A stretch of 64,000 bases of DNA from Desulfobacterales bacterium (GTDB taxonomy: Bacteria; Desulfobacterota; Desulfobacteria; Desulfobacterales; JAHDSC01). Position 1 is the first letter of the stretch, and every line of letters starts with the position of its first letter. The position numbers and the translations under genes were made by a program. Positions 36,046 through 45,132 of the stretch are shown here, one piece after another. A model generated the notes under the pieces. That model was not told the origin of the DNA. It saw nothing but the letters and a program-made list of their open reading frames with translations, and did no database searches. The stretch is taken from assembly GCA_016931455.1 (NCBI GenBank), contig JAFGES010000071.1, positions 1 to 64,000 of the forward strand, written 5' to 3'.

Positions 36046-36831
36046 GTGAAAAGGAAAAGTATTTTTATTATTTTCATGGTGTTTTCTTTGGTATTTATAG
36101 CCGGTGCAAATGCAAAAACGATGGTTTTGCAATTACCGGTTTATGATTCTGCGGGCCAGTTTTGGCTTGATGAAAACAATAATCTTAAAGGATTTCGAGT
36201 ACAAGTTTTAGAAGAATTAAATAAGATTCTATCAAAAGATGACATAAAATTGGAATACAAAATTACCAAATATGGAAATATTCCCATTAAAAGGTGCATC
36301 AGTGAAATACTTGAAGGAAATTATGATGCTTACTTTGGGCTTATCTATTCAAAAGCCAGAGAAGATTTGGGTTTGAGATTTAGTAAGGAGGAAATGTACA
36401 GCATTCCTACGGTTGTGTGGATGAACCGAAGTAATGAATTTAATTTCTCGAATTTGGATTCATTAAAAGGGAAAAAGGTGGGTATTGTTAAGGGATATCC
36501 TTACCTTCAAGACATAAAAAATTCTAATTTTATCCTTGATAACGGCGCAATGGACGATTCAACGAATGTGAAAAAATTAGTTAGTGGAAGAGTTGATGCG
36601 ATTATTGATAATATTATCCGAACCGGTTCCGTGATTGATGAGCTTGGAGTATCTGATAAAATTAGTTATGCAAAGAAGCCGTTTCAAACATCCAAATTTC
36701 AAATTGCCTATAATAAAAATGTTCCACAAGATGTTGTAAATAAAATAGACGCTGCATTAGCACAGCTACATGGATCGGGGACTATCCAAAAGATATTAGA
36801 CGAAAATATCTATAATCGACTTAAAAAATAA
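36046..36831 (+). CDS. periplasmic solute-binding protein (SBP_bac_3, amino-acid type)
   Basis: 261 residues from GTG 36046, chosen for the perfect AAGGAGG eight bases upstream and the signal peptide that follows (IFIIFMVFSLVFIAGANA). The binding fold is seen in LPVYDSAGQFWLDENNNLKG, SEILEGNYDAYFGLIYSKAR, SLKGKKVGIVKGYPY and GRVDAIIDN. No ABC permease or ATPase genes adjoin; instead a chemoreceptor gene follows 220 bases later, so it may act in sensing rather than uptake. A terminator separates the two. Confidence 0.82.
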   Translation: MKRKSIFIIFMVFSLVFIAGANAKTMVLQLPVYDSAGQFWLDENNNLKGFRVQVLEELNKILSKDDIKLEYKITKYGNIPIKRCISEILEGNYDAYFGLIYSKAREDLGLRFSKEEMYSIPTVVWMNRSNEFNFSNLDSLKGKKVGIVKGYPYLQDIKNSNFILDNGAMDDSTNVKKLVSGRVDAIIDNIIRTGSVIDELGVSDKISYAKKPFQTSKFQIAYNKNVPQDVVNKIDAALAQLHGSGTIQKILDENIYNRLKK

Positions 36832-36876
36832 TTAGTCATTTAAATCTCATTTTTTTTAATGTCTTGTTTTTTAAAT

Positions 36877-36923
36877 AATAGCCGGTCTTTGTGTTTAATT
36901 GCAAGCAACCGGCTATTTCTTTT
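36877..36923 (+). terminator. terminator after the solute-binding protein gene
   Basis: The 10-bp perfect stem AATAGCCGGT/ACCGGCTATT is followed by TCTTTT. The loop is about 21 bases. Confidence 0.75.
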
Positions 36924-37051
36924 GGTGCTGATGAATCCGTTCCAAATATTATTCATGCATTATATCTTAAAAAAAAGAATGCCGAAAAAGATGGAGCGGA
37001 TTCAATCAAGATAAACGTATGAGAAACAAAAATGACAATAGAGGAGTAGAA

Positions 37052-38536
37052 ATGTTAAGAGTAAAAAGGCGTTCAATCAAGACAAAGATATTGTCGACCC
37101 TTATTTTTACCATTCTAGTTGTTCAAGTTTTATCCGGAACGTACAGTTTTTGGGTCGAAAAAAAAAAATTATATACATCTCTAGATAATCAAATCGATTC
37201 ATTAGTAAATGATTTTACTCTAATTTCAAGGGATGCTGTTTGGAATTGCAACAACGAGGCAGCTGAAAAAATCATCGATTCCAAGTTAAAAAATAATGCT
37301 TTAATGGGCATTGTCATCTATGAAAATGATGGGAACAAGGTTTTTACCGGTCGAATGAAAGAAGGAAATGAGATTCTAACAGTAAAGGAAAAAATCAAAC
37401 AGGTTCAATTGAATATAAAAAAAAGCGATATTACAAAAGAAAATGACAGAATCGGTATTGCCGAATTTTTATATACGGATAAACATATAAAACAAGAAAT
37501 TAGAACCAGCATATATAGAATGATATTTTCGAGTTTGATGCTGGCAACATTATTAATATTGGTTATTAATTTTGTTATGAATAAACTCGTCATAGGCAAT
37601 ATGATAAAAGTTATAGACGTAACCAAAAAAATTGCCAAGGGTGATTTGGGACAATATCTTGAAGTAAGAACCGATGATGAAATCAGTGAATTGGCGGAAG
37701 CCTTGAACGATATGAACTCGAATCTTAACCAAATGCTTAGGGGCGTCATGGGAACTTCTCAGACTCTAAGCGACGAAGCTGCGCGGCAAGCTGCATCTTT
37801 AGAGGAAACATCTTCTTCCCTGGAAGAAATGGCCTCTATGACCAGACAAAATGCAGAACATGCAAATCAAGCAAATAATCTTATGAAGGAGAGCTACCAA
37901 AACGTCCGCCAAGCCAACGAGTCGATGACGGCATTGACGACTTCTATGCAGGATATTGCAAGAGCGAGCGAAAAGACATCGGAAATTGTTAAAAGCATAG
38001 ACGAAATCGCCTTTCAGACGAACCTTTTGGCACTTAATGCAGCAGTTGAGGCTGCTCGGGCGGGTGAAGCCGGATCGGGATTTGCAGTGGTGGCTGATGA
38101 AGTTAGAAACCTGGCCATGAGAGCTGTTGGAGCTGCAAAGAATACAGCGGAATTGATTGAAGGGACGGTTAAACAAGTCAAAGATGGGTCGGCTTTGGTG
38201 CTTAAGACCAATGAAGCTTTTACCCATGTTGCTTCAAGGGTTCAAGAGGTCGGTCAGCTGGTAGATGAGATTGCCGGTGCATCCAATGAGCAAGCTCAGG
38301 GGGTAGAGCAGATCACCAAAGCTGTGGCGGAGTTAGATATGGTTGCCCAGAAAAATGCCGCTAGTTCGGAACAATTGGCTTCTATCATGTCGATGTTCAA
38401 AACCGGAGAGGTAGAAAAGCTGGAATATGCTCATCAAATTGAAACCAAACCCATCATGTCTTCAATGGCAAAAAATGGAAGGGTAAATCAAAGATCTGCC
38501 AATGGAACTGAAGACAATCCGGCGCATGATTTTTGA
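37052..38536 (+). CDS. methyl-accepting chemotaxis protein
   Basis: 494 residues from ATG 37052 (GAGGAG 7 bases upstream; an ATG at 37019 lacks a site). Helix 1 (~12-32), a periplasmic domain of ~115 residues, helix 2 (~155-175), HAMP (~178-230), and the cytoplasmic signalling hairpin with tip [20 protein letters not shown] and [12 protein letters not shown]. The last residues (NPAHDF) do not form a clear CheR-tether motif. The binding protein just upstream could be its ligand-presenting partner. Confidence 0.93.
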   Translation: MLRVKRRSIKTKILSTLIFTILVVQVLSGTYSFWVEKKKLYTSLDNQIDSLVNDFTLISRDAVWNCNNEAAEKIIDSKLKNNALMGIVIYENDGNKVFTGRMKEGNEILTVKEKIKQVQLNIKKSDITKENDRIGIAEFLYTDKHIKQEIRTSIYRMIFSSLMLATLLILVINFVMNKLVIGNMIKVIDVTKKIAKGDLGQYLEVRTDDEISELAEALNDMNSNLNQMLRGVMGTSQTLSDEAARQAASLEETSSSLEEMASMTRQNAEHANQANNLMKESYQNVRQANESMTALTTSMQDIARASEKTSEIVKSIDEIAFQTNLLALNAAVEAARAGEAGSGFAVVADEVRNLAMRAVGAAKNTAELIEGTVKQVKDGSALVLKTNEAFTHVASRVQEVGQLVDEIAGASNEQAQGVEQITKAVAELDMVAQKNAASSEQLASIMSMFKTGEVEKLEYAHQIETKPIMSSMAKNGRVNQRSANGTEDNPAHDF

Positions 38537-38638
38537 GGGAGTAATAATATTAAAATAATCCAATAGTTATCGACATATGAATAGACATAATGGTTATATT
38601 TAACCGAACTTATCAGAAAAATAGGGAGGATTAGCAAT

Positions 38639-39841
38639 TTGATTACACCGGTATCAGAAAAAAACCGAATTTGGGTTCTTGATTCAATTCGTGGCGTTGC
38701 CATTTTGGGTATTCTATGGGTAAATATGTCGATGCGCACGGATCCCGTTCAAATTATCGCTATGCAACAACCCAATGAGTGGTTGAACTGGTTAATTATA
38801 TTTACTGGGGAACGAAAGTTCAGAGCCTTATTTGCGTTTCTGTTCGGATTTGGATTTGCTCTGCAATTCCGTAGAAGCCAAGAGAAAAACAATCTATTTT
38901 TTGTCGATACTTATGTTAGAAGGCTGGAACTGCTTTTGCTGTTTGGTGTTTTTCACATCGTTTTCTGGTGGATTGGGGATATTTTAGCTATGTATGCAGT
39001 GCTCGGGTTTATTCTTTTAAAATTTAGAAAAATAAAATCCGACTTTATTCTGTTAATTTCGGCAATATGCTTTATTATTCCGATTTTTATTGAATTATTA
39101 GGAATATCATTTGTAAATAAAGATACATTAGCTCAGGATATAAAATCAGCATACCTTGTATACGGCTATGGAAGCTTTTTTGAAATTACCATAAAACGAA
39201 TTTATGATTTTTATTCTTTTTACTTTTGGAGTCTCTTAATGTCAGCCCCCCGTGTTTTTGCGATGATGTTATTGGGAGTCTATTTCGAGAGGAAAGGTTT
39301 TCTTTATAAAATCAAAGAAAATTTGATATTTTGGAAGAAATTGATGATATGGGGGCTAATAATCGGCGTACCGGGTAATATGGTCTATGCTTTTTACAGA
39401 ATAAATCCGGAACCGGCAGAATTGTTTAAATTTATAGCCAAAGTTGGACATGTTTTTGGAGCACCTGCCTTATGTTTTGCCTATTTGGCGATTCTTGCGA
39501 TTTTGTCACAAATGGAATGGATCAAAAATTTCTTAAAGTCGATTGGGGCGATCGGCAGAATGTCGCTGACTTCCTATTTGTTGCATTCCTTTATTTGTGT
39601 ATTTGTTTTTTATGGTTACGGTCTTGGTTTTTTCGGACAGGTAAATATTTTTCAAAGCGTAGGCCTTACCTTTGCTATTTTTATGGCGCAAATAGTCTTT
39701 AGCAACATGTGGTTTCGCCACTTCCTGTTTGGTCCCTTAGATTGGTTATGGAGATGGGGAACCTATCAAAAAAAACCGCCGTTTAGGCGGCGGTCGGAAA
39801 GAATCGGAACAAATTATGAGCTGCCTGCCGGTGTGGCTTAG
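38639..39841 (+). CDS. DUF418 (YeiB-like) polytopic membrane protein
   Basis: 400 residues, about ten hydrophobic segments. Family features: RIWVLDSIRGVAILGILWVN near the N-terminus, RKFRALFAFLFGFGFALQF, RRLELLLLFGVFHIVFWW and GRMSLTSYLLHSFICVFVFY. The start is TTG 38639 with AGGGAGG upstream. The last ~25 residues (from QKKPPF) contain a CG-rich hairpin (ACCGCC/GGCGGT) in the DNA and are probably not part of the native domain. Function of the family is not established. Confidence 0.85.
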   Translation: MITPVSEKNRIWVLDSIRGVAILGILWVNMSMRTDPVQIIAMQQPNEWLNWLIIFTGERKFRALFAFLFGFGFALQFRRSQEKNNLFFVDTYVRRLELLLLFGVFHIVFWWIGDILAMYAVLGFILLKFRKIKSDFILLISAICFIIPIFIELLGISFVNKDTLAQDIKSAYLVYGYGSFFEITIKRIYDFYSFYFWSLLMSAPRVFAMMLLGVYFERKGFLYKIKENLIFWKKLMIWGLIIGVPGNMVYAFYRINPEPAELFKFIAKVGHVFGAPALCFAYLAILAILSQMEWIKNFLKSIGAIGRMSLTSYLLHSFICVFVFYGYGLGFFGQVNIFQSVGLTFAIFMAQIVFSNMWFRHFLFGPLDWLWRWGTYQKKPPFRRRSERIGTNYELPAGVA

Positions 39842-39846
39842 CGGAA

Positions 39847-39902
39847 GCAAATTGCCTGAAAGCGATTTGCGACCGAAGAAATAGTTGCCTGCGGCAATTT
39901 GC
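39847..39902. repeat. inverted repeat after the DUF418 gene
   Basis: GCAAATTGCC (39847-39856) and GGCAATTTGC (39893-39902) are perfect 10-base inverted copies 36 bases apart. Related pieces (TTTGCC, GCGATTTGC) fill the gap between and after them. No T-run follows. It could be a decayed small palindromic element. Confidence 0.4.
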
Positions 39903-39961
39903 ATTTGATGATTCGTGCACTTTGCCGCAAGGTTTTCTATAGGAGGAGTTGTTAAAATCGA

Positions 39962-40204
39962 TTAACCGATAATATATGCACCTGTTCCCACGGCAATAAG
40001 TACATTTCCTTGATTTCTGAGTTCCATTCGCGTTACGGATACTTTTCTTCCCGTCCGCATAATATTAGCCGTGGACAGTAAACATTTACCAAGGGAATTG
40101 ATTTCTGTTTCATGTTGATGCAAAGAATCATACATTGCAGTCGCCTCGGTGATTTTGCCATCGATTTGATATAATTGCCTGTTTAAAGTAATTCCAGATC
40201 CCAA
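39962..40204 (-). pseudogene. PaaI/hotdog thioesterase, C-terminal fragment
   Basis: 80 residues from a TTG. The last ~45 residues (LLSTANIMRTGRKVSVTRME, then NVLIAVGTGAY) match the end of PaaI-type hotdog thioesterases, where the strand order GELVAxAxVVRxGRRxxVxE then LVAxGTGTY is common. The catalytic N-terminal half is missing and the preceding part (TEATAMYDSLHQHETEIN) does not fit. It begins 8 bases after the MocR-type gene. Probably a remnant. Confidence 0.45.
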
Positions 40205-40212
40205 TCACAAAT

Positions 40213-41676
40213 TCAGCGGGACTGATCAACCGGCAGACTCTTGTTTACAATCGAGCCAAGAACTGAAAAGCCTTTCCTTACATTGCCGGACCAGGGAATG
40301 CCGCAGCTTATGCGGAGACAATTTTTATATTCCCCGGAACTTGAACAAATTAAACCGGGAACGATTGAAATTTTTCTTTTACGGGCCTTGTAAAAAATTT
40401 CCACACTGTTCATATTATCCGGCAGTTCAATCCAAAGCATAAAGCCACCTTTAGGTGAGGTTACACGGGTTTGCTCAGGAAAAAATTCGGATATGGCTGC
40501 TCTAGAGAGGCTCATTTGATTTTTTAGGGCGTTGCGTAATCTGCGCAGATGGCGTTCATAAGACCCATTTAAAAGAAAATCGGCAATGATTAATTGAGTA
40601 ATCAGAGGAGAGGCGAGAGTTGAATTGAGCTTTAATCGCTTTATCCGCTCAGTAAAACGTCCTGCCATAGTCCAACCTATCCGCATTCCCGGAGACAAAG
40701 TTTTTGAAAAGGACGAACAATATAAGACCAAGCCTTTTTTATCAAATGATTTTAACGTGGAGGGCCTGGGATCTTCAAAATATAAGTCACCGTAAATATC
40801 ATCTTCGATAATCGGTATATCTTGTCGATTCATAAATTCTACCAATTGCGCTTTTTTTTCATCGGGAATAACACAACCTAATGGATTTTGGAAATTCGAA
40901 ATGATCACGCAGGCCTTGATTTGATTTGATTTGACGACATTTTCTAATGCTTGCAGGTTGATGCCGTCTTGCGGGCAGGTAGGGATTTCCACGACATATA
41001 ACCCCAGGTTTTGAATCAATTGGAGCAAATTAAAAAATGTCGGGGACTCCACAATGATTGTGTCTCCGGGTTTCGTGACGGTTCGCAAGCATAAACTCAA
41101 AGCTTCCATGCAGCCGTTCGTGATGACGATTTCATTTTCATCAACATAACCTGATTTATTCAGCGTCATTCGTTTTGCCAGCTCTCGTTTCAATTTGAAA
41201 TCACCATCTGAATTTGCATAGGAAACAATGGCTTCCATATCGAATTTAGAAATTTCCCTTATGGCACGATTAAATTGTTTCAATGGCAACAATTCCGGAG
41301 AAATTACCGTGCAACCCAATTGGAGAAAGTCTCGATCTTGAATGGTTTTTACAATTTCGGCTGTCAAGTCACCGGTGGAATATCGGCGAGTTTTACACAT
41401 GATTGATTTAACTTGTGGTTTGGGAACCTCAAGATGTTTGATTTTTTTTACATAATAACCGGATCTGGGTTGGGCTTCTATTAGTTCACGTTTTTCAAGT
41501 TCAATATAAGTTTGATAAATGGTCGAAATGCTCAAACCCATACTATTGTGCAGTTCACGGATAGAAGGCAGACGCTCTCCGATCTGGTAACTTCCTGATA
41601 ATATTTTATCTTCAAACTTGTTGGCCAATATCACATAGTGAAAATTCGATTTTTGGGCCCCTTTTCCGGACGCCAT
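40213..41676 (-). CDS. MocR/PdxR-type transcriptional regulator (GntR HTH + aminotransferase fold)
   Basis: 487 residues. The N-terminal winged helix (~15-80) has SGSYQIGERLPSIRELHNSM and ISTIYQTYIELEKRELIEAQ, RSGYYV. A fold-type I aminotransferase domain follows, with the PLP lysine in CSSFSKTLSPGMRIGW and IISNFQNPLGCVIP, IIEDDIYGDLYF. Family members sense PLP or amino-compound ligands and regulate nearby genes. The small gene and ldh lie divergently or downstream on the other strand, so the 509-base intergenic region could be its target. Confidence 0.9.
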   Translation of the reverse strand: MASGKGAQKSNFHYVILANKFEDKILSGSYQIGERLPSIRELHNSMGLSISTIYQTYIELEKRELIEAQPRSGYYVKKIKHLEVPKPQVKSIMCKTRRYSTGDLTAEIVKTIQDRDFLQLGCTVISPELLPLKQFNRAIREISKFDMEAIVSYANSDGDFKLKRELAKRMTLNKSGYVDENEIVITNGCMEALSLCLRTVTKPGDTIIVESPTFFNLLQLIQNLGLYVVEIPTCPQDGINLQALENVVKSNQIKACVIISNFQNPLGCVIPDEKKAQLVEFMNRQDIPIIEDDIYGDLYFEDPRPSTLKSFDKKGLVLYCSSFSKTLSPGMRIGWTMAGRFTERIKRLKLNSTLASPLITQLIIADFLLNGSYERHLRRLRNALKNQMSLSRAAISEFFPEQTRVTSPKGGFMLWIELPDNMNSVEIFYKARKRKISIVPGLICSSSGEYKNCLRISCGIPWSGNVRKGFSVLGSIVNKSLPVDQSR

Positions 41677-41809
41677 GGCGATATCTCCGATTTATCTGTT
41701 ATGGTCAAATTTTAATTAAACTGCATCTGTTTTTTTTACGGTTATAAGTTATTTATATAACAGTCTCAATGAAAAAGTTTGAAAAACCACATAAACCGGG
41801 GAGGGGGAC

Positions 41810-42004
41810 ATGAGACCCAATTTAAGATCTTTGGTCGTATTTTGTCGATATTTATTCACGGCTGAAGATACTACGAAAATCCCAAGGAACCAATCAGGAT
41901 TGCCGCCTAGCCATTTTCCGAATAGAACTGCAGAGGTAATCAAAACTCTATTTTGGATTTTAAATACTTTTTGGATCGCAATATTGATTGCACAATTAAA
42001 CTAA
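41810..42004 (+). CDS. small membrane protein (64 residues), candidate
   Basis: ATG 41810 is preceded at the right distance by GGGGAGGGGG, one of the strongest ribosome-binding sites in the window. The product has a Pro/Asn-rich middle (IPRNQSGLPPSHFPNRT) and one C-terminal hydrophobic helix (TLFWILNTFWIAILIAQL), as in small tail-anchored proteins. No homologue is recognised. It lies in the otherwise gene-free 509-base region between the MocR-type gene and ldh. Confidence 0.4.
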   Translation: MRPNLRSLVVFCRYLFTAEDTTKIPRNQSGLPPSHFPNRTAEVIKTLFWILNTFWIAILIAQLN

Positions 42005-42038
42005 GTCAATTAATATTGTTTTTGAATTCCGATTAGAT

Positions 42039-42099
42039 ATGGGAGGCTTAAAACATAGCGGTTCCCATTAGTTATGGGAGTGTCGGGCAAACTCCCAAT
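42039..42099 (+). promoter_or_regulatory. possible alternative-hairpin leader before ldh
   Basis: Four segments can pair in alternative ways: ATGGGAG (42039), TTCCCAT (42062), ATGGGAG (42074) and ACTCCCAAT (42091). The 1:2, 2:3 and 3:4 hairpins exclude each other, an attenuator-like layout. T-rich sequence follows 10 bases later (GGTTTTTATC). The ldh start is ~87 bases downstream. No known riboswitch class is recognised. Confidence 0.3.
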
Positions 42100-42185
42100 C
42101 AAAGAAGGTTTTTATCTTAAGCTTTTTTATTGTCAATTCGGTTAATATACCGATTGACTAAAATACCGTAAAGGAGATTTCGACG

Positions 42186-43130
42186 ATGAAAATCGGAATT
42201 GTAGGAAGCGGAATGGTGGGTTCTACGGCTGCCTATGCCATGTTAATGGGAGGAATCGGCAGAGAGATTGTACTTGTCGATATAAATGAAAAACGTTCTA
42301 AAGCAGAGGCCCAAGATCTATCACACGCTGTACCCTTTGCACATCCCCTAACCCTGAGAACCGGAGGGTATTCGGATCTTAAGGGGAGCCGGATGATTAT
42401 TATCAGTGCCGGTGTCTCCCAGAAACCCGGAGAAAGCCGACTTGATCTACTGAAAAGAAATGCAGATGTTTTTAAGAAAGTTATCCCGAGAATTCTTCAA
42501 GAGGCACCCCAAGCCATTCTCGTTGTCGCAACCAATCCACTAGACATTATGACACATCTGACTGCAAGATATGCTTCGGATTTCGGCGTGCCCCCAACTC
42601 GGGTTTTAGGCACCGGCACCATGCTTGACACAGCTAGATTTCGCTCTCTTTTGGGGTTGAATCTTGGGATAGATCCTCAACACATTCATGCTTACGTGGT
42701 CGGGGAGCATGGGGATTCGGAGGTGCTGATATGGTCACAGGTTAGAATCGGGGCAATCAGTTTTAACGATTTTTGTATCACGGAAAATATTTGCCATGAT
42801 GAAGGGTTCCGTCAGGAGATCGACAGCAAAGTAAGAAATGCCGCATATACAATCATTGAAGGAAAAGGCGCTACTTACTACGGCATCGGTAGTGCTTTAT
42901 CCAAAATCGCCGATGTTGTGCTTTCTGATCAGCGTTCTATTCTCACTGTCTCCACACCTGCATCGGAAGTTGCAGGTGTGCTTGATGTATCGGTTTCACT
43001 ACCTCGACTGGTCGGCGGAGACGGAATTCTGACTACGTTCAATCTTCCAATGAGCGAAGCTGAAAAGAATGCCTTAAGGAAAAGCGCCCAAATTGTACGA
43101 AATGCTATCGAGGAACTGAGTGAAGTGTAA
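42186..43130 (+). CDS. ldh: L-lactate dehydrogenase
   Basis: 314 residues, LDH/MDH superfamily. NAD-binding [17 protein letters not shown] with Asp32 (VLVDIN). The substrate loop reads [12 protein letters not shown]: Gln79 at the specificity position marks lactate rather than malate dehydrogenase (which has Arg). Catalytic His is in [11 protein letters not shown], and the [12 protein letters not shown] stretch is typical. The start is ATG with AAGGAG upstream. It reduces pyruvate to lactate or the reverse with NAD. Followed by a strong terminator, so it is a single-gene unit. Confidence 0.92.
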   Translation: MKIGIVGSGMVGSTAAYAMLMGGIGREIVLVDINEKRSKAEAQDLSHAVPFAHPLTLRTGGYSDLKGSRMIIISAGVSQKPGESRLDLLKRNADVFKKVIPRILQEAPQAILVVATNPLDIMTHLTARYASDFGVPPTRVLGTGTMLDTARFRSLLGLNLGIDPQHIHAYVVGEHGDSEVLIWSQVRIGAISFNDFCITENICHDEGFRQEIDSKVRNAAYTIIEGKGATYYGIGSALSKIADVVLSDQRSILTVSTPASEVAGVLDVSVSLPRLVGGDGILTTFNLPMSEAEKNALRKSAQIVRNAIEELSEV

Positions 43131-43147
43131 AAATATCCACTCTATAT

Positions 43148-43177
43148 AAAAGGCAGGGCGATCGGCCCTGCCTTTTA
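43148..43177. terminator. bidirectional terminator between ldh and carbonic anhydrase
   Basis: AAAAGGCAGGGC-GATCG-GCCCTGCCTTTT forms a GC-rich stem flanked by A-run and T-run, so it can work from both convergent genes. Confidence 0.9.
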
Positions 43178-43235
43178 TATTTAAGTTTGGATGAATAGTT
43201 TATCAGGCATGGAAAGCGGCAGTCAGGTGTTTGTA

Positions 43236-44117
43236 TTAGTGATGGGCTGCAGCTTTTTCGTGTTTGCTTTCAACAGGGGCTGCATGTTCGACTTTGGTTC
43301 CATGACCGCTTTCGCCGCCATGACCACCGCCGGCCATCGCTTCCATTGCACGTAGGGGATTAGCTTCGACTTTTTTTAAAATTTCGATCGATTTTTCTTC
43401 CGGAAGCCAAGAGACTTTACCCGTGGAGACATCATAGATTGCACCTACGACTTTGGCTTTGCCGTCATTAACGATGTTGCGGGAGGCCGGACTGTTCATG
43501 AAAAGATCTTCAATTCCCTTCCATACGTTTTCTTCAATTGCGTAGGGGATAATTTCATCACCATGGATATCGGGGTGTGCGGCCATGGCACGTTTTACAG
43601 CCGGTTCAATATTATCGACCAAAGGTGGAATGTTCCTTTCCAGGGCATGCCCGGTCCCGTGAACGGCATGGGTAACGGCAGTTACGGCCCCGCACTGGGT
43701 GTGACCCAAAATAACCAGAACAGGTGTATTGACATGTGCCAATCCATATTCAATCGATCCGATTTCATCAACATCACAGACATTGCCGGCAACCCGGATG
43801 ACAAAAATATCCATGATACCGGCATCAAAAATAAGTTCTACCGGCACCCGGGAGTCCGAGCATGTTATAACCGTGGCATAGGCATGATCGCCCTGATTTT
43901 CTTTTCCGGCCTGCTCAAGACGTGCTGCATTCGTATGCGGATATTCGCTTTTTCCTTCTACGAATCTCTGGTTTCCGGCCTTGAGCATGTTGATGGCTTC
44001 ATCCGGGCTGGGTTTTTCAGCAACATCGTGATTTCCCGTACCTGTAGTAAGAATAAACAACAGAATAACGAAAATAACACAAACTGCGGTTAAAATGTTT
44101 TTAACCATTTGATTCAT
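43236..44117 (-). CDS. exported beta-carbonic anhydrase with His-rich tail
   Basis: 293 residues. An N-terminal hydrophobic segment (ILTAVCVIFVILLFILTTGT) serves as signal or anchor. Beta-class marks: Cys86-Ser-Asp88-Ser-Arg90 (VITCSDSRV) and His139-x-x-Cys142 (GHTQCG), the full Zn set and Asp/Arg dyad. The start of the domain (EAINMLKAGNQRFVEG) is typical. The last ~45 residues (GGGHGGESGHG ... KHEKAAAHH) are Gly/His-rich and could bind metal. It interconverts CO2 and bicarbonate, here in the periplasm. Confidence 0.9.
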   Translation of the reverse strand: MNQMVKNILTAVCVIFVILLFILTTGTGNHDVAEKPSPDEAINMLKAGNQRFVEGKSEYPHTNAARLEQAGKENQGDHAYATVITCSDSRVPVELIFDAGIMDIFVIRVAGNVCDVDEIGSIEYGLAHVNTPVLVILGHTQCGAVTAVTHAVHGTGHALERNIPPLVDNIEPAVKRAMAAHPDIHGDEIIPYAIEENVWKGIEDLFMNSPASRNIVNDGKAKVVGAIYDVSTGKVSWLPEEKSIEILKKVEANPLRAMEAMAGGGHGGESGHGTKVEHAAPVESKHEKAAAHH

Positions 44118-44349
44118 GATACCTCTCCTTACAAATTAGTTGTTTTTAATCTCTATTCCGAAGTTGCCGAATGCCACCAAATAATTCAATAACTTGCTGA
44201 TGGACTATGGCAACCCGACTCGATCAGAAGAAAAATATCCTTTTCCAGCAATTACAATGATTTTATTTATCGAAGCTTCCTATAGCAGGTAGCACATGCT
44301 GATCGTCAATAAATCGGTTTGACGAGTTTATAGGCTGCGGCCTTGTTAA

Positions 44350-44826
44350 TCACTTAGTCGGCGCAAGCAATTTGTTGCTAAGCACTGTGACATGTCGCAT
44401 TTCTTCCTGAATAATTTCATCTAAACTTTTAATGCTTAAATCATCGGTAATCGACGCTTTTATGCCTAGATAAAACACAATGGAGTCTTTTTCAGCCTTA
44501 ATTGCAGCTTTAAGAATTTCCTGCATGGAAGTGATATCGATTTGTTTTTCAAAAAATACACGGGTATCTACTATTGCTCGCAAATATAGGATCGCTTCGT
44601 TTTGAGGACCGAATATAGCGTCTTCCTGCTTTTTATCGGTTAGTTTTGCTCTGAGCGAAGCGAAAGTTTTTTCATGTTCATCTTCCATCGCGGCCAAATC
44701 CGATAACATTTTTTTTGCCGCAGGATCGGAAATGTTTTCCGAAGCTGTTCGATAAAATTTTGCTCCGTTTCGTTCCATCTGTTCGGCCATTTCAAATATT
44801 TCGGCAGCGTCGAATTCATATCCCAT
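44350..44826 (-). CDS. ferritin-like / rubrerythrin-type diiron protein
   Basis: 158 residues from ATG 44826 (AAAGGATG upstream); an upstream extension to 44913 lacks a site. A four-helix bundle is suggested by EIFEMAEQMERNGAKFYRTA, AMEDEHEKTFASL, IKAEKDSIVFYLGIK and IIQEEMRHVTVLSNKL. Two Glu-helix and two ExxH elements supply the diiron ligands as in rubrerythrin N-terminal domains. No rubredoxin Cys domain follows. Probable role in iron or oxidative-stress handling. It lies divergent to ppsA. Confidence 0.8.
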   Translation of the reverse strand: MGYEFDAAEIFEMAEQMERNGAKFYRTASENISDPAAKKMLSDLAAMEDEHEKTFASLRAKLTDKKQEDAIFGPQNEAILYLRAIVDTRVFFEKQIDITSMQEILKAAIKAEKDSIVFYLGIKASITDDLSIKSLDEIIQEEMRHVTVLSNKLLAPTK

Positions 44827-45132
44827 TTTAATTTCATCCTTTCGTTGATATAAACAACCTCCGGTCGTTTTTCGTATGGGATTGCAAATCTTTACTATAT
44901 AAGGCTTTTGCAACCTAAAATAATTATACTACTGTTGTATTTATTGTCATGCAAGAAAAATATAAATTTGCAATACATTGTATTCAGACTCTCAGCTTTA
45001 TATTTAAACCAACGCGATTCAAATACAAAAATACAGGATTAACCCTATTTACCATTTAATAAAACAAGCCTATACTTAGTAATATAGATTAAATTAGAGA
45101 TATTTAAATTTTACTGATCGGAGGCAAATACC

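Noticed and set aside
42186-43130. Malate dehydrogenase as the identity of the LDH/MDH-family gene.
   Set aside because: Gln79 in the specificity loop (SQKPGESR) fits lactate; malate dehydrogenases carry Arg there.
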